Of a stretch of 64,000 bases of DNA, positions 52,506 to 61,241 are shown in pieces; the stretch's first letter is position 1, and every line of letters starts with the position of its first letter. The stretch lies in the NCBI GenBank assembly GCA_029203125.1, contig CP119317.1, forward strand, positions 2,666,001 to 2,730,000, read 5' to 3'. Origin of the DNA: Candidatus Cohnella colombiensis. GTDB lineage: Bacteria; Bacillota; Bacilli; Paenibacillales; Paenibacillaceae. The translations under genes and the position numbers were made by a program. The notes below the pieces were generated by a model that was given only the letters and a program-made list of their open reading frames with translations, was not told where the DNA came from and did no database searches.

Positions 52506-54059
52506 CTAAACATCACGAGTTGCATGAAGTGAGATATAGTCTCCAGAAAAATCACTTACAGTATAAGTTGCATGCAACAAACCAAGTAAGTCATCCGCTG
52601 CTGCATAGGTGACACCGTCATGTTTAATCACTTTTTGAGTGAACATGATGCTTTCCCCATTGACTGTTACTTTCTTAGAGTTGACATTGAGCACAACGGA
52701 TTGATAAGTCCCATCATCGTAAAATCGAACTTCACCCGCACGAGTACTCGGACTCAAATTCACTCCGAACTCGCTCAACGTTGTTCGAATCGGTACATAG
52801 AGCGTCCCTTTATCATTCTTATACAGCGGTGTACGCCATTCTGAAAAGTTGTTGAGAAACACGGATTGACGGCCGACTTTCAAATCGTTTTTAAGGATGT
52901 CGTACATCATCGAGTCTTCCTTGAACAAGCGTACAAATTGATAGGCTTTCATCTGTTGCAAGTCTGTTACAGTCAATTTAAACGATGGAATCGTTAATTG
53001 TGGAATTTCAACCGCACCATTCACATTCCATGATTCACTTTGGTAGCGAACCTTAATTCCGCGTACAGGACTGTCTTCTTCTGCTAATATCGCAGGAGCA
53101 AACTTCAGTTCCACATCGGACTTACGAACAAACAACGTTTCATCGACGTATACATCAGCTTTTAACGTAACACCCTCATCGAAAATTTGATCCCATTCCT
53201 CGTCTTCACGAGCGCTCGCTAACTCTTCTTGCGCAGCTTGAAGCTCTGGATATAGTTCATCGAATCCTTCTGCAACAATTTCATCGATGTTAATCTCTTC
53301 TTCGCGATCAAACTCTGGGTCCATCATCTCCATCACTTCTGGCGGAAGCTCGAGCATCCACTCCACCGCTTTACGAAGTGTAGCTTTGAGGCCTTCTTGA
53401 TCGTTTACCAAATTCTCGAGGTATGTGCTGAGCCAATCACCCAGCTGACTACCGTTCATCTCAATATGGGTTTGCAGCACATTCGTTGGCAAGCCATTGA
53501 TCGGCACATTCGTCTGACTAACGTTAATCACAGGAGGATTAGGCAATCCCTTAACAAAATATGGAGCAACGTCCTGTATGAGCTTCCGAACTGCTGAACC
53601 AATCGTCTCTTGATTTTTAAATGAAAAAACAGAGCCTTCCTCATACCCGTTTAGCTCATCCCATTTGAACACCAACGGACGACTCAACCCATCAAGGTCG
53701 ATTCGGATCGCACTTTTGTCTGATTGGAAAGTAAACGGGATTGATCCCTTCAAATTGCTGAACGACCCTTTCAGTAACTGATTGCCGGATTCGTCCATTT
53801 TCATTTGATCAATCTTAAAAGTTATCTTTTGAAATGATTTCAACAACGATGCATCATGACTATCCATATCCGAAAACAGCTCATCATTAAAATCAATTTC
53901 AATCTCGAACAGCTGTGAAGTTTCTTGGTGGGTAACCTCAAATTGCTTCAAGATTGTCTTATTCAAATCTAGTCCGCCCACAGCTTGACAGCCGATCAAT
54001 GCTAACAATAAAAAGGTACAAAAAATAATTCCAATGCTCTTAGAAAGTCTATTTCTCAA
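52506..54059 (-). CDS. Lipoprotein with C-terminal copper-amine-oxidase-like (stalk) domain
   Basis: A 517-residue exported lipoprotein: hydrophobic N-terminus with lipobox LLALIGC near residue 24. The central part, beta-rich and acidic (EEINIDEIVAEGFDELYPEL near 255), is not assignable. The C-terminal 100 residues are a copper-amine-oxidase N-terminal-like stalk domain (YVPIRTTLSEFGVNLS; SVVLNVNSKKVTVNG; DGVTYAAADDLLGLL). The start is TTG 54059, with GGGGGA 6 nt upstream. Typical of Paenibacillaceae cell-surface proteins; no enzyme function is implied. Confidence 0.8.
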   Translation of the reverse strand: MRNRLSKSIGIIFCTFLLLALIGCQAVGGLDLNKTILKQFEVTHQETSQLFEIEIDFNDELFSDMDSHDASLLKSFQKITFKIDQMKMDESGNQLLKGSFSNLKGSIPFTFQSDKSAIRIDLDGLSRPLVFKWDELNGYEEGSVFSFKNQETIGSAVRKLIQDVAPYFVKGLPNPPVINVSQTNVPINGLPTNVLQTHIEMNGSQLGDWLSTYLENLVNDQEGLKATLRKAVEWMLELPPEVMEMMDPEFDREEEINIDEIVAEGFDELYPELQAAQEELASAREDEEWDQIFDEGVTLKADVYVDETLFVRKSDVELKFAPAILAEEDSPVRGIKVRYQSESWNVNGAVEIPQLTIPSFKLTVTDLQQMKAYQFVRLFKEDSMMYDILKNDLKVGRQSVFLNNFSEWRTPLYKNDKGTLYVPIRTTLSEFGVNLSPSTRAGEVRFYDDGTYQSVVLNVNSKKVTVNGESIMFTQKVIKHDGVTYAAADDLLGLLHATYTVSDFSGDYISLHATRDV

Positions 54060-54163
54060 CTTAAATCCCCCATTCAACTTAAACACAGTAAAGTTTAATT
54101 TCAGCCTCTGCTTGTATTCAGTTCGACTAGGCAGTTGGAAATACCTTCCTTGATAACGAAATG

Positions 54164-55795
54164 TTATCTATTTGTCATTCGAGTTCCACGCAGCTTCAAA
54201 AAGGGTGACAGCAACCGACGAACGGGCCTTGGATAGATCGCAATTTCCTCAGCAGTTACGACACGAAGCAGTACAAGCAAAGCGGGGTAAACCACTGCCA
54301 GCACGCCGCCCATAACGATACAGGAGATGAGGAAGCCCAATTTCGCTGGCAACGCTTCGCCAATCAATCCGAGTATTGCCCATTCGAGGAAACCGATCAC
54401 TGCAGCTACAATTCCAGAAGTCAACAGGAATCCGGTCCAGCGCTTTCCAATTACGTTTAGCGTCGTTCTCTTTCTGAGGCTTAGGATGTTGAAGGATAGT
54501 GCCCAAATGAAACAGATAGCTGTCGCCGCTAGCAAACCATAGACCCCAAAAAATGGAGCGAGCGTAAAGCTAAGAATTACCTTTAGCAAAATACCTGTGA
54601 TCGCATGCATTGTCGCCTTCTTAGGCTGTCCCATCCCAAGTAAAATCGAATTCGTAACCATCATCCCAATTTGGAAAATCGTACTCAAAGTCAGCATCGC
54701 AACGATCGCGCTACCCTCAGCACTTTGGAAGAGGAAGCCATTGACGCTATATGCACCAACGCCGAGTAACAAAACAATAGGCATCCCACTATAAAGTGCG
54801 ATCCGGACCGCTAACGACGCTTGCTCACCGACTCGCTTGCGATCACCTGTCGCGTGTGCAGAGGAGATAATAGGTATGATTGAGGTACATAGTGCGATTG
54901 CCAGGATGACTGGGATTCCCGCGATCGATTGCGCGTTCATTCCCAATACAGCCCACCAATGATTAATAAGCTCTGGATCAAAGTACCCTTTCGTCAGTGG
55001 CTTAACCATGTACATATCTAGCGTATACAGCATCTGTACCGTAATCGAAGTCATTACGATTGGAATGGATAGATTGAATAGCTCGCGATAGATTGTTCTC
55101 AATCTGAGCTTCCGCGAAGGATCGGCAGCAATTTTCGGAGATCGACGATCACTGGCTTTAAGCTTGCGCGCATAATAGACCATCACAGCGAATGCCGCGA
55201 TGCTGCCAAATACGCTACCTAGCACAGCACCAGAAGCGATCCCTTTCGAATTGAGCGGATTCGCTGCATAGATCGCATAGGCAATTGCAATTGCAGCGAT
55301 GACACGAGCGAATTGTTCCACAATTTGTGAAATACCGCCTGCTGTCATAAACTGACGCCCTTGGAAGTAGCCGCGAATCATTGCAATCAACGGGAACAAC
55401 AGCAGTGACGGAGCAATCGCTTGAAGCGCTGCAGCCGCATCTGGTTCACCTAAAATATGATTTGCAATGACTGGTGCTAAACCGATCATACATACCGTCA
55501 TTACAACGCCCGCAATAGCACCAAATAACAACGCGGCGCGATAAACCTGCTGCGCTTCGTCAATTTTCCCAAGTGCGTATCGCTCTGAAACCATCTTGCT
55601 GATCGCACTGGGGATACCTGCTGTAGCAACCATTAGCAACAGTAGATACAGCGTATTAGCGGAGTTGAAATAACCATTACCGACATTGTCGAGCATGTAA
55701 TCCATCGGTACTTTTTGAAAAATACCAAGCGCGCGTGCGACGAGAGCCGCAACCGCTAAAATTACTGTGCTTTTAAGTAAAGAATCTTTTTTCAA
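54164..55795 (-). CDS. Lipid II flippase-like polysaccharide biosynthesis protein (MurJ/SpoVB family)
   Basis: A 543-residue membrane protein of the MOP exporter superfamily with 14 predicted helices. N-terminal signature: KSTVILAVAALVARALGIFQKVPM, then NTLYLLLLMVATAGIPSAISKMVSE. The sequence resembles YtgP (MurJ function) and SpoVB, which flip peptidoglycan precursors; which one it is cannot be settled here. The start is TTG 55795 with TGAGGTT upstream. A HAD phosphatase gene lies 40 bp upstream. Confidence 0.88.
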   Translation of the reverse strand: MKKDSLLKSTVILAVAALVARALGIFQKVPMDYMLDNVGNGYFNSANTLYLLLLMVATAGIPSAISKMVSERYALGKIDEAQQVYRAALLFGAIAGVVMTVCMIGLAPVIANHILGEPDAAAALQAIAPSLLLFPLIAMIRGYFQGRQFMTAGGISQIVEQFARVIAAIAIAYAIYAANPLNSKGIASGAVLGSVFGSIAAFAVMVYYARKLKASDRRSPKIAADPSRKLRLRTIYRELFNLSIPIVMTSITVQMLYTLDMYMVKPLTKGYFDPELINHWWAVLGMNAQSIAGIPVILAIALCTSIIPIISSAHATGDRKRVGEQASLAVRIALYSGMPIVLLLGVGAYSVNGFLFQSAEGSAIVAMLTLSTIFQIGMMVTNSILLGMGQPKKATMHAITGILLKVILSFTLAPFFGVYGLLAATAICFIWALSFNILSLRKRTTLNVIGKRWTGFLLTSGIVAAVIGFLEWAILGLIGEALPAKLGFLISCIVMGGVLAVVYPALLVLLRVVTAEEIAIYPRPVRRLLSPFLKLRGTRMTNR

Positions 55796-55835
55796 GGGAA
55801 CCTCATTTTAGCCAATCGGCTTCACTGTTAATGAA

Positions 55836-56579
55836 TTAGTTAGATTTTAGAACATAGTGCTCGATCGCATACGCTACGCCATCTTGTTGATGATGCTCAG
55901 TGATGACATTTGCCGCCGCCTTCACTTCATCCTGTGCATTGCCCATTGCAATGCCCAACCCTGCCGCTCGAATCGCTGCAATATCGTTCAGGCTATCACC
56001 GATTGCGACAACCTCTGACATATTAAAGCCATAGAGCCGGCACAATTCTTCCAAACCTGTCGCTTTGGATACACCAGCTCCATTTACCTCAATATTATAA
56101 ATGGATGAATTGCTTAGCTCCAGACCTTCCCACGTTCGGATCTCCTCTAAAATGGTGTTGATCTTCTCCGAATCCTCGATATGAAAGCCGAATTTCAGCC
56201 AGTTACGTCCAATTGTGTCCGCCGGCCAGCGTTCATTATTATATATATCTTCAACTGTATAGGCCCAATACCATGTCTTATGCTGCTCGGCAAGCGCATG
56301 TAGCTTCATAACCTTTTCCGCAGCAAGTAGAGTCCGACGATGAAGTTGATGTGGCTTACGCCAAACCTCACCTCCGTTAACCGTAAGCATCGGTGTATCT
56401 TTCCCGATCTGTTCCGCGAACGGAAGCGCACTCAGAAATCCTCTGCCCGTCGATACGCAAACGACAATGCCCGCATCCAGCGCACGCTGTACCCATAACG
56501 CATTGCTTTCGCTAATTTCACTGCGGTCATTCAGCAACGTTCCATCCAAATCAAGCGCTAGAAGCTTATATTTCCCCAT
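55836..56579 (-). CDS. HAD-superfamily (Cof-type) phosphatase
   Basis: A 247-residue Cof-type HAD hydrolase. Motif I: LLALDLDGTLLND with nucleophile Asp; motif II: VCVSTGRGF; motif III/IV: KATGLEELCRLYG and VVAIGDSLNDIAAI; C-terminal GIAMGNAQDEVKAAANVI. Substrates are usually sugar phosphates or FMN. The ATG 56579 matches the family start but has a poor ribosome site; GTG 56624 or ATG 56618, with AGGTG upstream, are possible and add 13-15 residues. Confidence 0.9.
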   Translation of the reverse strand: MGKYKLLALDLDGTLLNDRSEISESNALWVQRALDAGIVVCVSTGRGFLSALPFAEQIGKDTPMLTVNGGEVWRKPHQLHRRTLLAAEKVMKLHALAEQHKTWYWAYTVEDIYNNERWPADTIGRNWLKFGFHIEDSEKINTILEEIRTWEGLELSNSSIYNIEVNGAGVSKATGLEELCRLYGFNMSEVVAIGDSLNDIAAIRAAGLGIAMGNAQDEVKAAANVITEHHQQDGVAYAIEHYVLKSN

Positions 56580-56704
56580 GTGATATGCCAAACCTATGCC
56601 CCACTCCTTATCGCTCATTTGCACAATTGCACCTGTTCAGATTCCGCTTTTCTACGTCATTCTAACACATTTTGACACAGTAATTAAATCATTGGCCCAA
56701 TATC

Positions 56705-56772
56705 GTGCAACTGAGCGAGGGGGATATCGCAGTACGTGTCTCAAACCACGCACTGCGATATCCCCCTCAGTG
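56705..56772 (+). repeat. Hairpin made of two inverted ACTGAGCGAG-family repeats
   Basis: GAGGGGGATATCGCAGT (56717-56733) pairs perfectly with ACTGCGATATCCCCCTC (56752-56768), with an inner CGTG/CACG extension. The left side continues CAACTGAGC, the same repeat core as at 42.8 and 43.2 kb. It lies between mntD and the HAD gene and has no T-run. Confidence 0.85.
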
Positions 56773-56787
56773 TCATTATTAACTAAA

Positions 56788-57663
56788 TCATCCGCGAATC
56801 GCTAGAGTGCGCTTCGTCCAGCGAATTACAATTCCATGAGACGGCGAGAATAAGAAAGCAAGCACAAACAGCAAGCCTGCAACACATACCATACAACCTG
56901 CGATCGAAGCATCTAACATCGCAGCCGTAAAGTACCCTGCAATGGAACAGAACACACCGATAACAACGCTAATTACAATCATGACACTTAAGCGTTCCGT
57001 TAATAAGTATGCGGTAGCTGGCGGGATAATTAGTAAACCAACAACAAGTATGGCACCTACACTTTCAAAGGAGCTTACGGTCGCCATCGACACGAGACCC
57101 ATCAGCGTATAATGAAACAAGGCAACAGGAATGCCGAGCGCCACTGCCAACGCTGGATCAAACGCACAGATTTTCATCTGTTTATAGAACAATCCGATGA
57201 TTGCCACAATAAGGAACAAGGTGATCCCCAGCAACCAAACAGCTTTCGGGCCCAGCTCGATACCTCCCAAAATAAGCGGATTCCACTGTACATAGGCGAT
57301 CTCACCATACAGTACGCAATCCAAATCGAGATCCACTTGCTGTGCATTCAAGCTTATAAGCAGCACACCTGCAGCGAACATCGAGGTAAATACGACACCG
57401 ATGGAAGCATCACTCTGCACACCGCCTTGATGAAACAATTGGATGAGAAAAACAGTAATAAATCCGATTAAGGCTGCTCCAAGAAGCATAAAAAACGAAT
57501 CACGGGAGCCGCTAATGAGGAATGCAATGACGATGCCCGGTAATACAGAATGGCTTATCGCGTCTCCGATCAACGCCATTTTACGTAAAATTAAAAAACA
57601 GCCCAGAATGGCGCAACAAGTAGCGACTAAAGAGCCGGTCAGCATAATCCAAATCGCACTCAT
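56788..57663 (-). CDS. mntD: Manganese ABC transporter permease MntD
   Basis: A 291-residue ABC-3 family permease with about eight helices. It starts MSAIWIMLTGSLVATCCAILG and carries the coupling-loop region near GDAISHSVLPGIVIAF. It is the fourth gene of an operon in mntABCD order. Its ATG overlaps the previous stop (ATGA). Zinc or iron transport cannot be excluded by the permease alone; the operator upstream of mntA favours manganese. Confidence 0.88.
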   Translation of the reverse strand: MSAIWIMLTGSLVATCCAILGCFLILRKMALIGDAISHSVLPGIVIAFLISGSRDSFFMLLGAALIGFITVFLIQLFHQGGVQSDASIGVVFTSMFAAGVLLISLNAQQVDLDLDCVLYGEIAYVQWNPLILGGIELGPKAVWLLGITLFLIVAIIGLFYKQMKICAFDPALAVALGIPVALFHYTLMGLVSMATVSSFESVGAILVVGLLIIPPATAYLLTERLSVMIVISVVIGVFCSIAGYFTAAMLDASIAGCMVCVAGLLFVLAFLFSPSHGIVIRWTKRTLAIRG

Positions 57664-58604
57664 CTCGACACCTCCCGCTCTTGCTGACTACTTAAAGTAG
57701 CGATCTGAATCATTCGTCCCTTATTTTCCCACTCGCGCTTCGCATTCGAGCGACGAAGTACTTTGGCGAGCAGACCACGTCGTGGTCCAAATAAAAGCGA
57801 TACAACGAATAGACCGGATGCTGTCAGTACGATAAGTGGTCCTGTGGGCAAATGAGCAGTACCTGAACTGACCCATGTTCCTGCTGCACCGCTTAATGCG
57901 CCGAATATACCGGACAATAACGTCATCATACCCAGGCGATCTGTCCAATATCTTGCTGATACTGCAGGCGTAATCAATAAAGCCGCTACAAGGACGACAC
58001 CCACTGCTTGAATGCCGACAACGACAGCCACAGTCACTAGCCACAGCAGTAGCTGTTCGAGCGTGGCGACTCTAAAGCCTAATCCGCTTGCATAACCAGA
58101 GTCGAAGCTGATCAGCTTAAATTCTTTGAACATAAGTAGACAAGCGAATACGAGCAACAGAGCTACAACTGCCATCGTATATACATCATTGGCCGTCATC
58201 GACGCTGCCTGCCCGAATAGAAATTTATCCAAGCCACTTTGATTTCCATATGAGCTATGTTGAATTTTAGTTAAGAGTACAATCCCAATTCCGAAAAATA
58301 ACGAGAGTACAATGCCCATAGCAGCGTCTTGCTTAATTCTCGAATGTCTTGTAATCCAGGTAATTCCAACAGTTGCCATCATTCCAGCAACAACGGCGCC
58401 TAGCATAAACAACAATATCGATTTCACTCCTGTTAACATGAAGGCTATGCATATGCCTGGTAGCGCTGCATGTGCAAGTGTATCCCCTATCAGGCTTTGC
58501 TTGCGCAAATATGCGAACGTACCAATAACCCCCGTACTTAAGCCAAGCAACATACTTCCAAACAGAATCCAACGCAAATTCGGATCAGTCAAAAGGTTAA
58601 GCAT
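57660..58604 (-). CDS. mntC: Manganese ABC transporter permease MntC
   Basis: A 314-residue ABC-3 permease paralogous to MntD, with GDTLAHAALPGICIAFML as the coupling loop. The start at ATG 58604 is preferred (GAGGCG and GGAGTG upstream); a longer frame runs back into mntB. It ends with a 30-residue basic tail (PRRGLLAKVLRRSNAKREW) after the last helix. It overlaps mntD and is 7 bp from mntB. Confidence 0.88.
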   Translation of the reverse strand: MLNLLTDPNLRWILFGSMLLGLSTGVIGTFAYLRKQSLIGDTLAHAALPGICIAFMLTGVKSILLFMLGAVVAGMMATVGITWITRHSRIKQDAAMGIVLSLFFGIGIVLLTKIQHSSYGNQSGLDKFLFGQAASMTANDVYTMAVVALLLVFACLLMFKEFKLISFDSGYASGLGFRVATLEQLLLWLVTVAVVVGIQAVGVVLVAALLITPAVSARYWTDRLGMMTLLSGIFGALSGAAGTWVSSGTAHLPTGPLIVLTASGLFVVSLLFGPRRGLLAKVLRRSNAKREWENKGRMIQIATLSSQQEREVSR

Positions 58605-58611
58605 CGCCTCA

Positions 58612-59400
58612 TCACACTCCGATTTCTGCAGCAGTTGCTGTCTCTTGATGAGACGACTTCGTAACGAAAGCCAATCGTCCACCATAGGCTTGCTGTAAAT
58701 TTTCCTCCGTAAACGTTGTCGCTGTAGGTCCAAATGCGATCAAATCAACATTGAGCAACATGACAGAATCAAAGTATTCCTGCACAGTTGCCAAATCGTG
58801 GTGCACAACAAGTACGGTTTTCCCCTGCCGCTTCAGCTCACCGAGCAATGTAATAATTGCCTTTTCAGTCGCAGCATCAACACCTGCAAACGGTTCATCC
58901 ATGAAATATAATGTCGCATCCTGAGCCAAAGCCCGAGCGAGAAACACACGTTGCTGCTGCCCCCCTGAAAGCTGGCTAATCTGCCTATTAGCGAAGTCGC
59001 CCATCCCCACCTTCTCGAGACAATCCATCGAGATCGCGCGCTCACGCTTCCCAGGTCTACGGAACAATCCGAGATGACCATAACGGCCCATCATTACAAC
59101 ATCGAGTACATTCGTAGGAAAATCCCAATCGACAGATTCGCGTTGCGGAACATAACCGACCAACCGTCTTTGAAGCTTGTAGGACTTCCCGTAAACGTTA
59201 ACTTCACCTGCTAGCTTTGGTTGCAAGCCCAAAATCGATTTTATTAGAGTAGACTTACCTGCTCCATTGGGTCCAATAATACCAATGAGTTCACCTTCAT
59301 TGACCTCGAAAGACACGTTCCGAACTACTGGCTTTTTATGATAAGCGACTGTTAATCCCTCAACAGATATTGGTGAAATTCCGCGTTTGATAACTGACAT
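58612..59400 (-). CDS. mntB: Manganese ABC transporter ATP-binding protein MntB
   Basis: A 262-residue ABC ATPase. Walker [18 protein letters not shown]-loop: [14 protein letters not shown], typical of metal importers; signature: [16 protein letters not shown]; Walker [16 protein letters not shown]-loop: VLVVHHD. It powers uptake through MntC/MntD. The gene follows mntA by 19 bp. Confidence 0.92.
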   Translation of the reverse strand: MSVIKRGISPISVEGLTVAYHKKPVVRNVSFEVNEGELIGIIGPNGAGKSTLIKSILGLQPKLAGEVNVYGKSYKLQRRLVGYVPQRESVDWDFPTNVLDVVMMGRYGHLGLFRRPGKRERAISMDCLEKVGMGDFANRQISQLSGGQQQRVFLARALAQDATLYFMDEPFAGVDAATEKAIITLLGELKRQGKTVLVVHHDLATVQEYFDSVMLLNVDLIAFGPTATTFTEENLQQAYGGRLAFVTKSSHQETATAAEIGV

Positions 59401-59419
59401 TACCTATCACCCTCTCAAA

Positions 59420-60367
59420 TTATTTTAAAGCGGCTACGATCGTATCCACATTGTGCTTAACCATTCCGATGTAAGTACCTTCGTCAGTTCCCGCTTTACC
59501 CATCGCATCTGAAAATAGTTCCCCGCCAATGACGACTTTGTGACCTTTCTGTGCTGCACCTTCAATGACTGCCTCAATCGATTTCTTCGGCACACTCGAT
59601 TCTACGAATACCGCTTTAATCTTCCGCTCCACGATCATATCTCTAAGACTTGTAACATCCTTTGAGCCATACTCCGACGCTGTACTAATGCCTTGCAGTC
59701 CGACAACCTCAATGTTATATGCATCTCCGAAGTATCCGAAGGCATCGTGCGCTGTAACCAATACCCGACCAGAAAGGGGAATCGATGCAATTTGATCACG
59801 TGCATATTGATCAAGCTCCTGAAGTTTTTTCAAGTATGCATCGGCACGCTCTCTATATTCCGTCTCATGAATCGGATCTTCCGTTATCAAAGTATCGCGA
59901 ATGACTTCTGAAGCACTCATCCATTTCTTCACATCAAACCATACGTGCGGATCGTGTACCCCTTCTGTTAGCGTTCTAAGCTGATCTTCGGGTATTGCGT
60001 TTGTAACTGCAACAACAGGCTTCTTCCGACTTAACATATGAAAGATTTCAGTCATTTTCCCTTCCAGGTGCAGACCACCATAGAAAATGAGCTCCGCTTC
60101 ATCTAGCTTTGCAATATCTCCTTGAGAAGCTTTGTACAGGTGCGGATCGACCCCCGGTCCCATCAACCCAATGACACTGACACGATTTCCTCCAATTTGT
60201 TCAACGACATCCGTAATCATTCCGATCGTTGCTGTGATATGCAGCTTTCCATCTTGCTCGAATGCAGATTTAGTCAAGCTACAGCCTGAAAGTATCGCTA
60301 TTGTCATGGATAGAAACACAATAATTGCAATAAACCGCCTAATAGACGAGGGCATCCCTTTGAACAT
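59420..60367 (-). CDS. mntA: Manganese-binding lipoprotein MntA (cluster A-I binding protein)
   Basis: A 315-residue metal-binding protein. Lipobox ILSGCS near residue 28. Metal ligands expected for this family: VDPHLYKAS (His), DPHVWFDVK (His), VFVESSVPKK (Glu) and GGELFSDAMG (Asp). The absence of a His-rich loop argues against zinc. The start is ATG 60367 with GGAGG 8 nt upstream; the frame is open further upstream. First gene of the mnt operon. Confidence 0.9.
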   Translation of the reverse strand: MFKGMPSSIRRFIAIIVFLSMTIAILSGCSLTKSAFEQDGKLHITATIGMITDVVEQIGGNRVSVIGLMGPGVDPHLYKASQGDIAKLDEAELIFYGGLHLEGKMTEIFHMLSRKKPVVAVTNAIPEDQLRTLTEGVHDPHVWFDVKKWMSASEVIRDTLITEDPIHETEYRERADAYLKKLQELDQYARDQIASIPLSGRVLVTAHDAFGYFGDAYNIEVVGLQGISTASEYGSKDVTSLRDMIVERKIKAVFVESSVPKKSIEAVIEGAAQKGHKVVIGGELFSDAMGKAGTDEGTYIGMVKHNVDTIVAALK

Positions 60368-60463
60368 CGTTGTAACCTCCGATAGTTGTTGCTCGATTAA
60401 CTTGCACTCGAACAAGTATGTTGTACCTATCAATAATATTTCACCCAAGGACTCTTTGTTTAT

Positions 60464-60492
60464 ATTATACAAAAGAGTTTGCCTTGTGCAAC
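60464..60492 (-). promoter_or_regulatory. mntA promoter with MntR-like operator
   Basis: On the minus strand TTGCAC (60486-60491) and TATAAT (60464-60469) are 16 bp apart. GTTTGCCTTGTGCAAC (60477-60492, plus strand) overlaps the -35 and resembles the manganese repressor (MntR) box TTTGCCTTAAGGAAAC. Repression by Mn(II)-MntR is inferred. Confidence 0.65.
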
Positions 60493-60634
60493 ATTTATTT
60501 TAAAAAAATTTACGCTGGATTGTCCTTAATGGGATGAGGGTCTGTCCCCTATGTGAACTATTCACTTCACTTTGTGGGGTGGAATAGCAACCAAAAAAAT
60601 AATCGAATACAAGGTAAGAGGCACCACGATACCC

Positions 60635-60748
60635 GATTATTTCGGGTAACGGATGCTCCGATGGCACTTTTGAGCGGAGATGTCTGATTATTTCGGGTAA
60701 CGGATGCTCCGGCGGCACTTTTGAGCGGAGATGTCCGATTATTTCGGG
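60635..60748 (+). repeat. 51-bp tandem repeat, first block
   Basis: Units begin GATTATTTCGGGTAAC at 60635, 60686 and 60737 (third partial), period 51 bp. Each holds CCGATTATTTCGG and a CTCCG...CGGAG dyad. Confidence 0.88.
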
Positions 60749-60769
60749 TAACTGCATTCACTACTGCAT

Positions 60770-60919
60770 TCGATAATGAAAAGAGGGAATGTATCTCCTG
60801 AAGGAGCGACAGCGTTGCCTTTGAAATCGTGAAATCACCATGTTTCGGGTTAACCTATTCAAATTTCACGATTTCAACAGCACCGTAAGGAGATACATCC
60901 CCATAAGAAATATAATCGA
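60770..60919 (+). repeat. Palindromic repeat element, copy 2 (intact, 150 bp)
   Basis: Ends TCGATAAT / ATAATCGA. Outer arms GGGAATGTATCTCCT (60785-60799) and AGGAGATACATCCC (60888-60901). Inner arms TTGAAATCGTGAAAT (60821-60835) and ATTTCACGATTTCAA (60863-60877), a perfect 15-bp match but different in sequence from copy 1. Confidence 0.88.
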
Positions 60920-60947
60920 ATACATGGTTAGGAGAACCACAATGCCC

Positions 60948-61016
60948 GATTATTTCGGGTAACAGGTGCTATGTTGGCACTTTTGAGCGGAGATGTCCGA
61001 AATTATCGGGTAACGG
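60948..61016 (+). repeat. 51-bp repeat, second block
   Basis: Units begin at 60948 and 60999 (51 bp apart; second partial), part of the duplicated composite unit. Confidence 0.8.
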
Positions 61017-61031
61017 CATTCAATACTTTAA

Positions 61032-61180
61032 TCGATAATGAAAAGAGGGAATGTATCTCCTGGAGGAGCGACAGCGTTTGCCTTTACAGACGTGAAATTA
61101 CCTTGTTAGAAGTTATCAATTCAGATTTCACGGCTGTAACAGCAACCGAAAGGGGATACATCCCTAAAATCTATAATCGA
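61032..61180 (+). repeat. Palindromic repeat element, copy 3 (intact, 149 bp)
   Basis: Same layout as copy 2: outer arms 61047-61061 and 61151-61164 (one G-U type change), inner arms TTACAGACGTGAAAT (61084-61098) and ATTTCACGGCTGTAA (61125-61139), one mismatch. Closer to the IS-interrupted copy 1 than to copy 2. Confidence 0.87.
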
Positions 61181-61191
61181 TATAAATAACA

Positions 61192-61222
61192 AAGAGGCTA
61201 CCCATTACGGGACAGCCCCTCT
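61192..61222 (-). terminator. Terminator of the PBP gene
   Basis: AGAGGCTACCC and GGGACAGCCCCTCT form an imperfect GC-rich stem; the minus strand continues TTTGTTATTT. Confidence 0.65.
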
Positions 61223-61241
61223 GCAACCATTAGCCTGACTA

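Larger units (their letters stand above)
60493..61241. other. Repeat-rich 0.75-kb region without genes
   Basis: Contains a direct duplication of a composite unit: lead sequence AATCGAATAC (60601; 60914), one or two extra 51-bp repeats, then a palindromic element. No credible coding region: open frames here only translate the 51-bp repeats (a multiple of 3) and lack ribosome sites. Confidence 0.75.

Noticed and set aside
59420..60367. ZnuA-type zinc-binding protein
   Set aside because: No His-rich loop, gene order equals mntABCD, and the operator looks MntR-like; zinc is less likely but not excluded.
60500..60761. Open frames encoding repeated LPEIIGHLRSK-like peptides
   Set aside because: A by-product of a 51-bp repeat unit (divisible by 3); no ribosome binding site, and the repeats continue as non-coding DNA.
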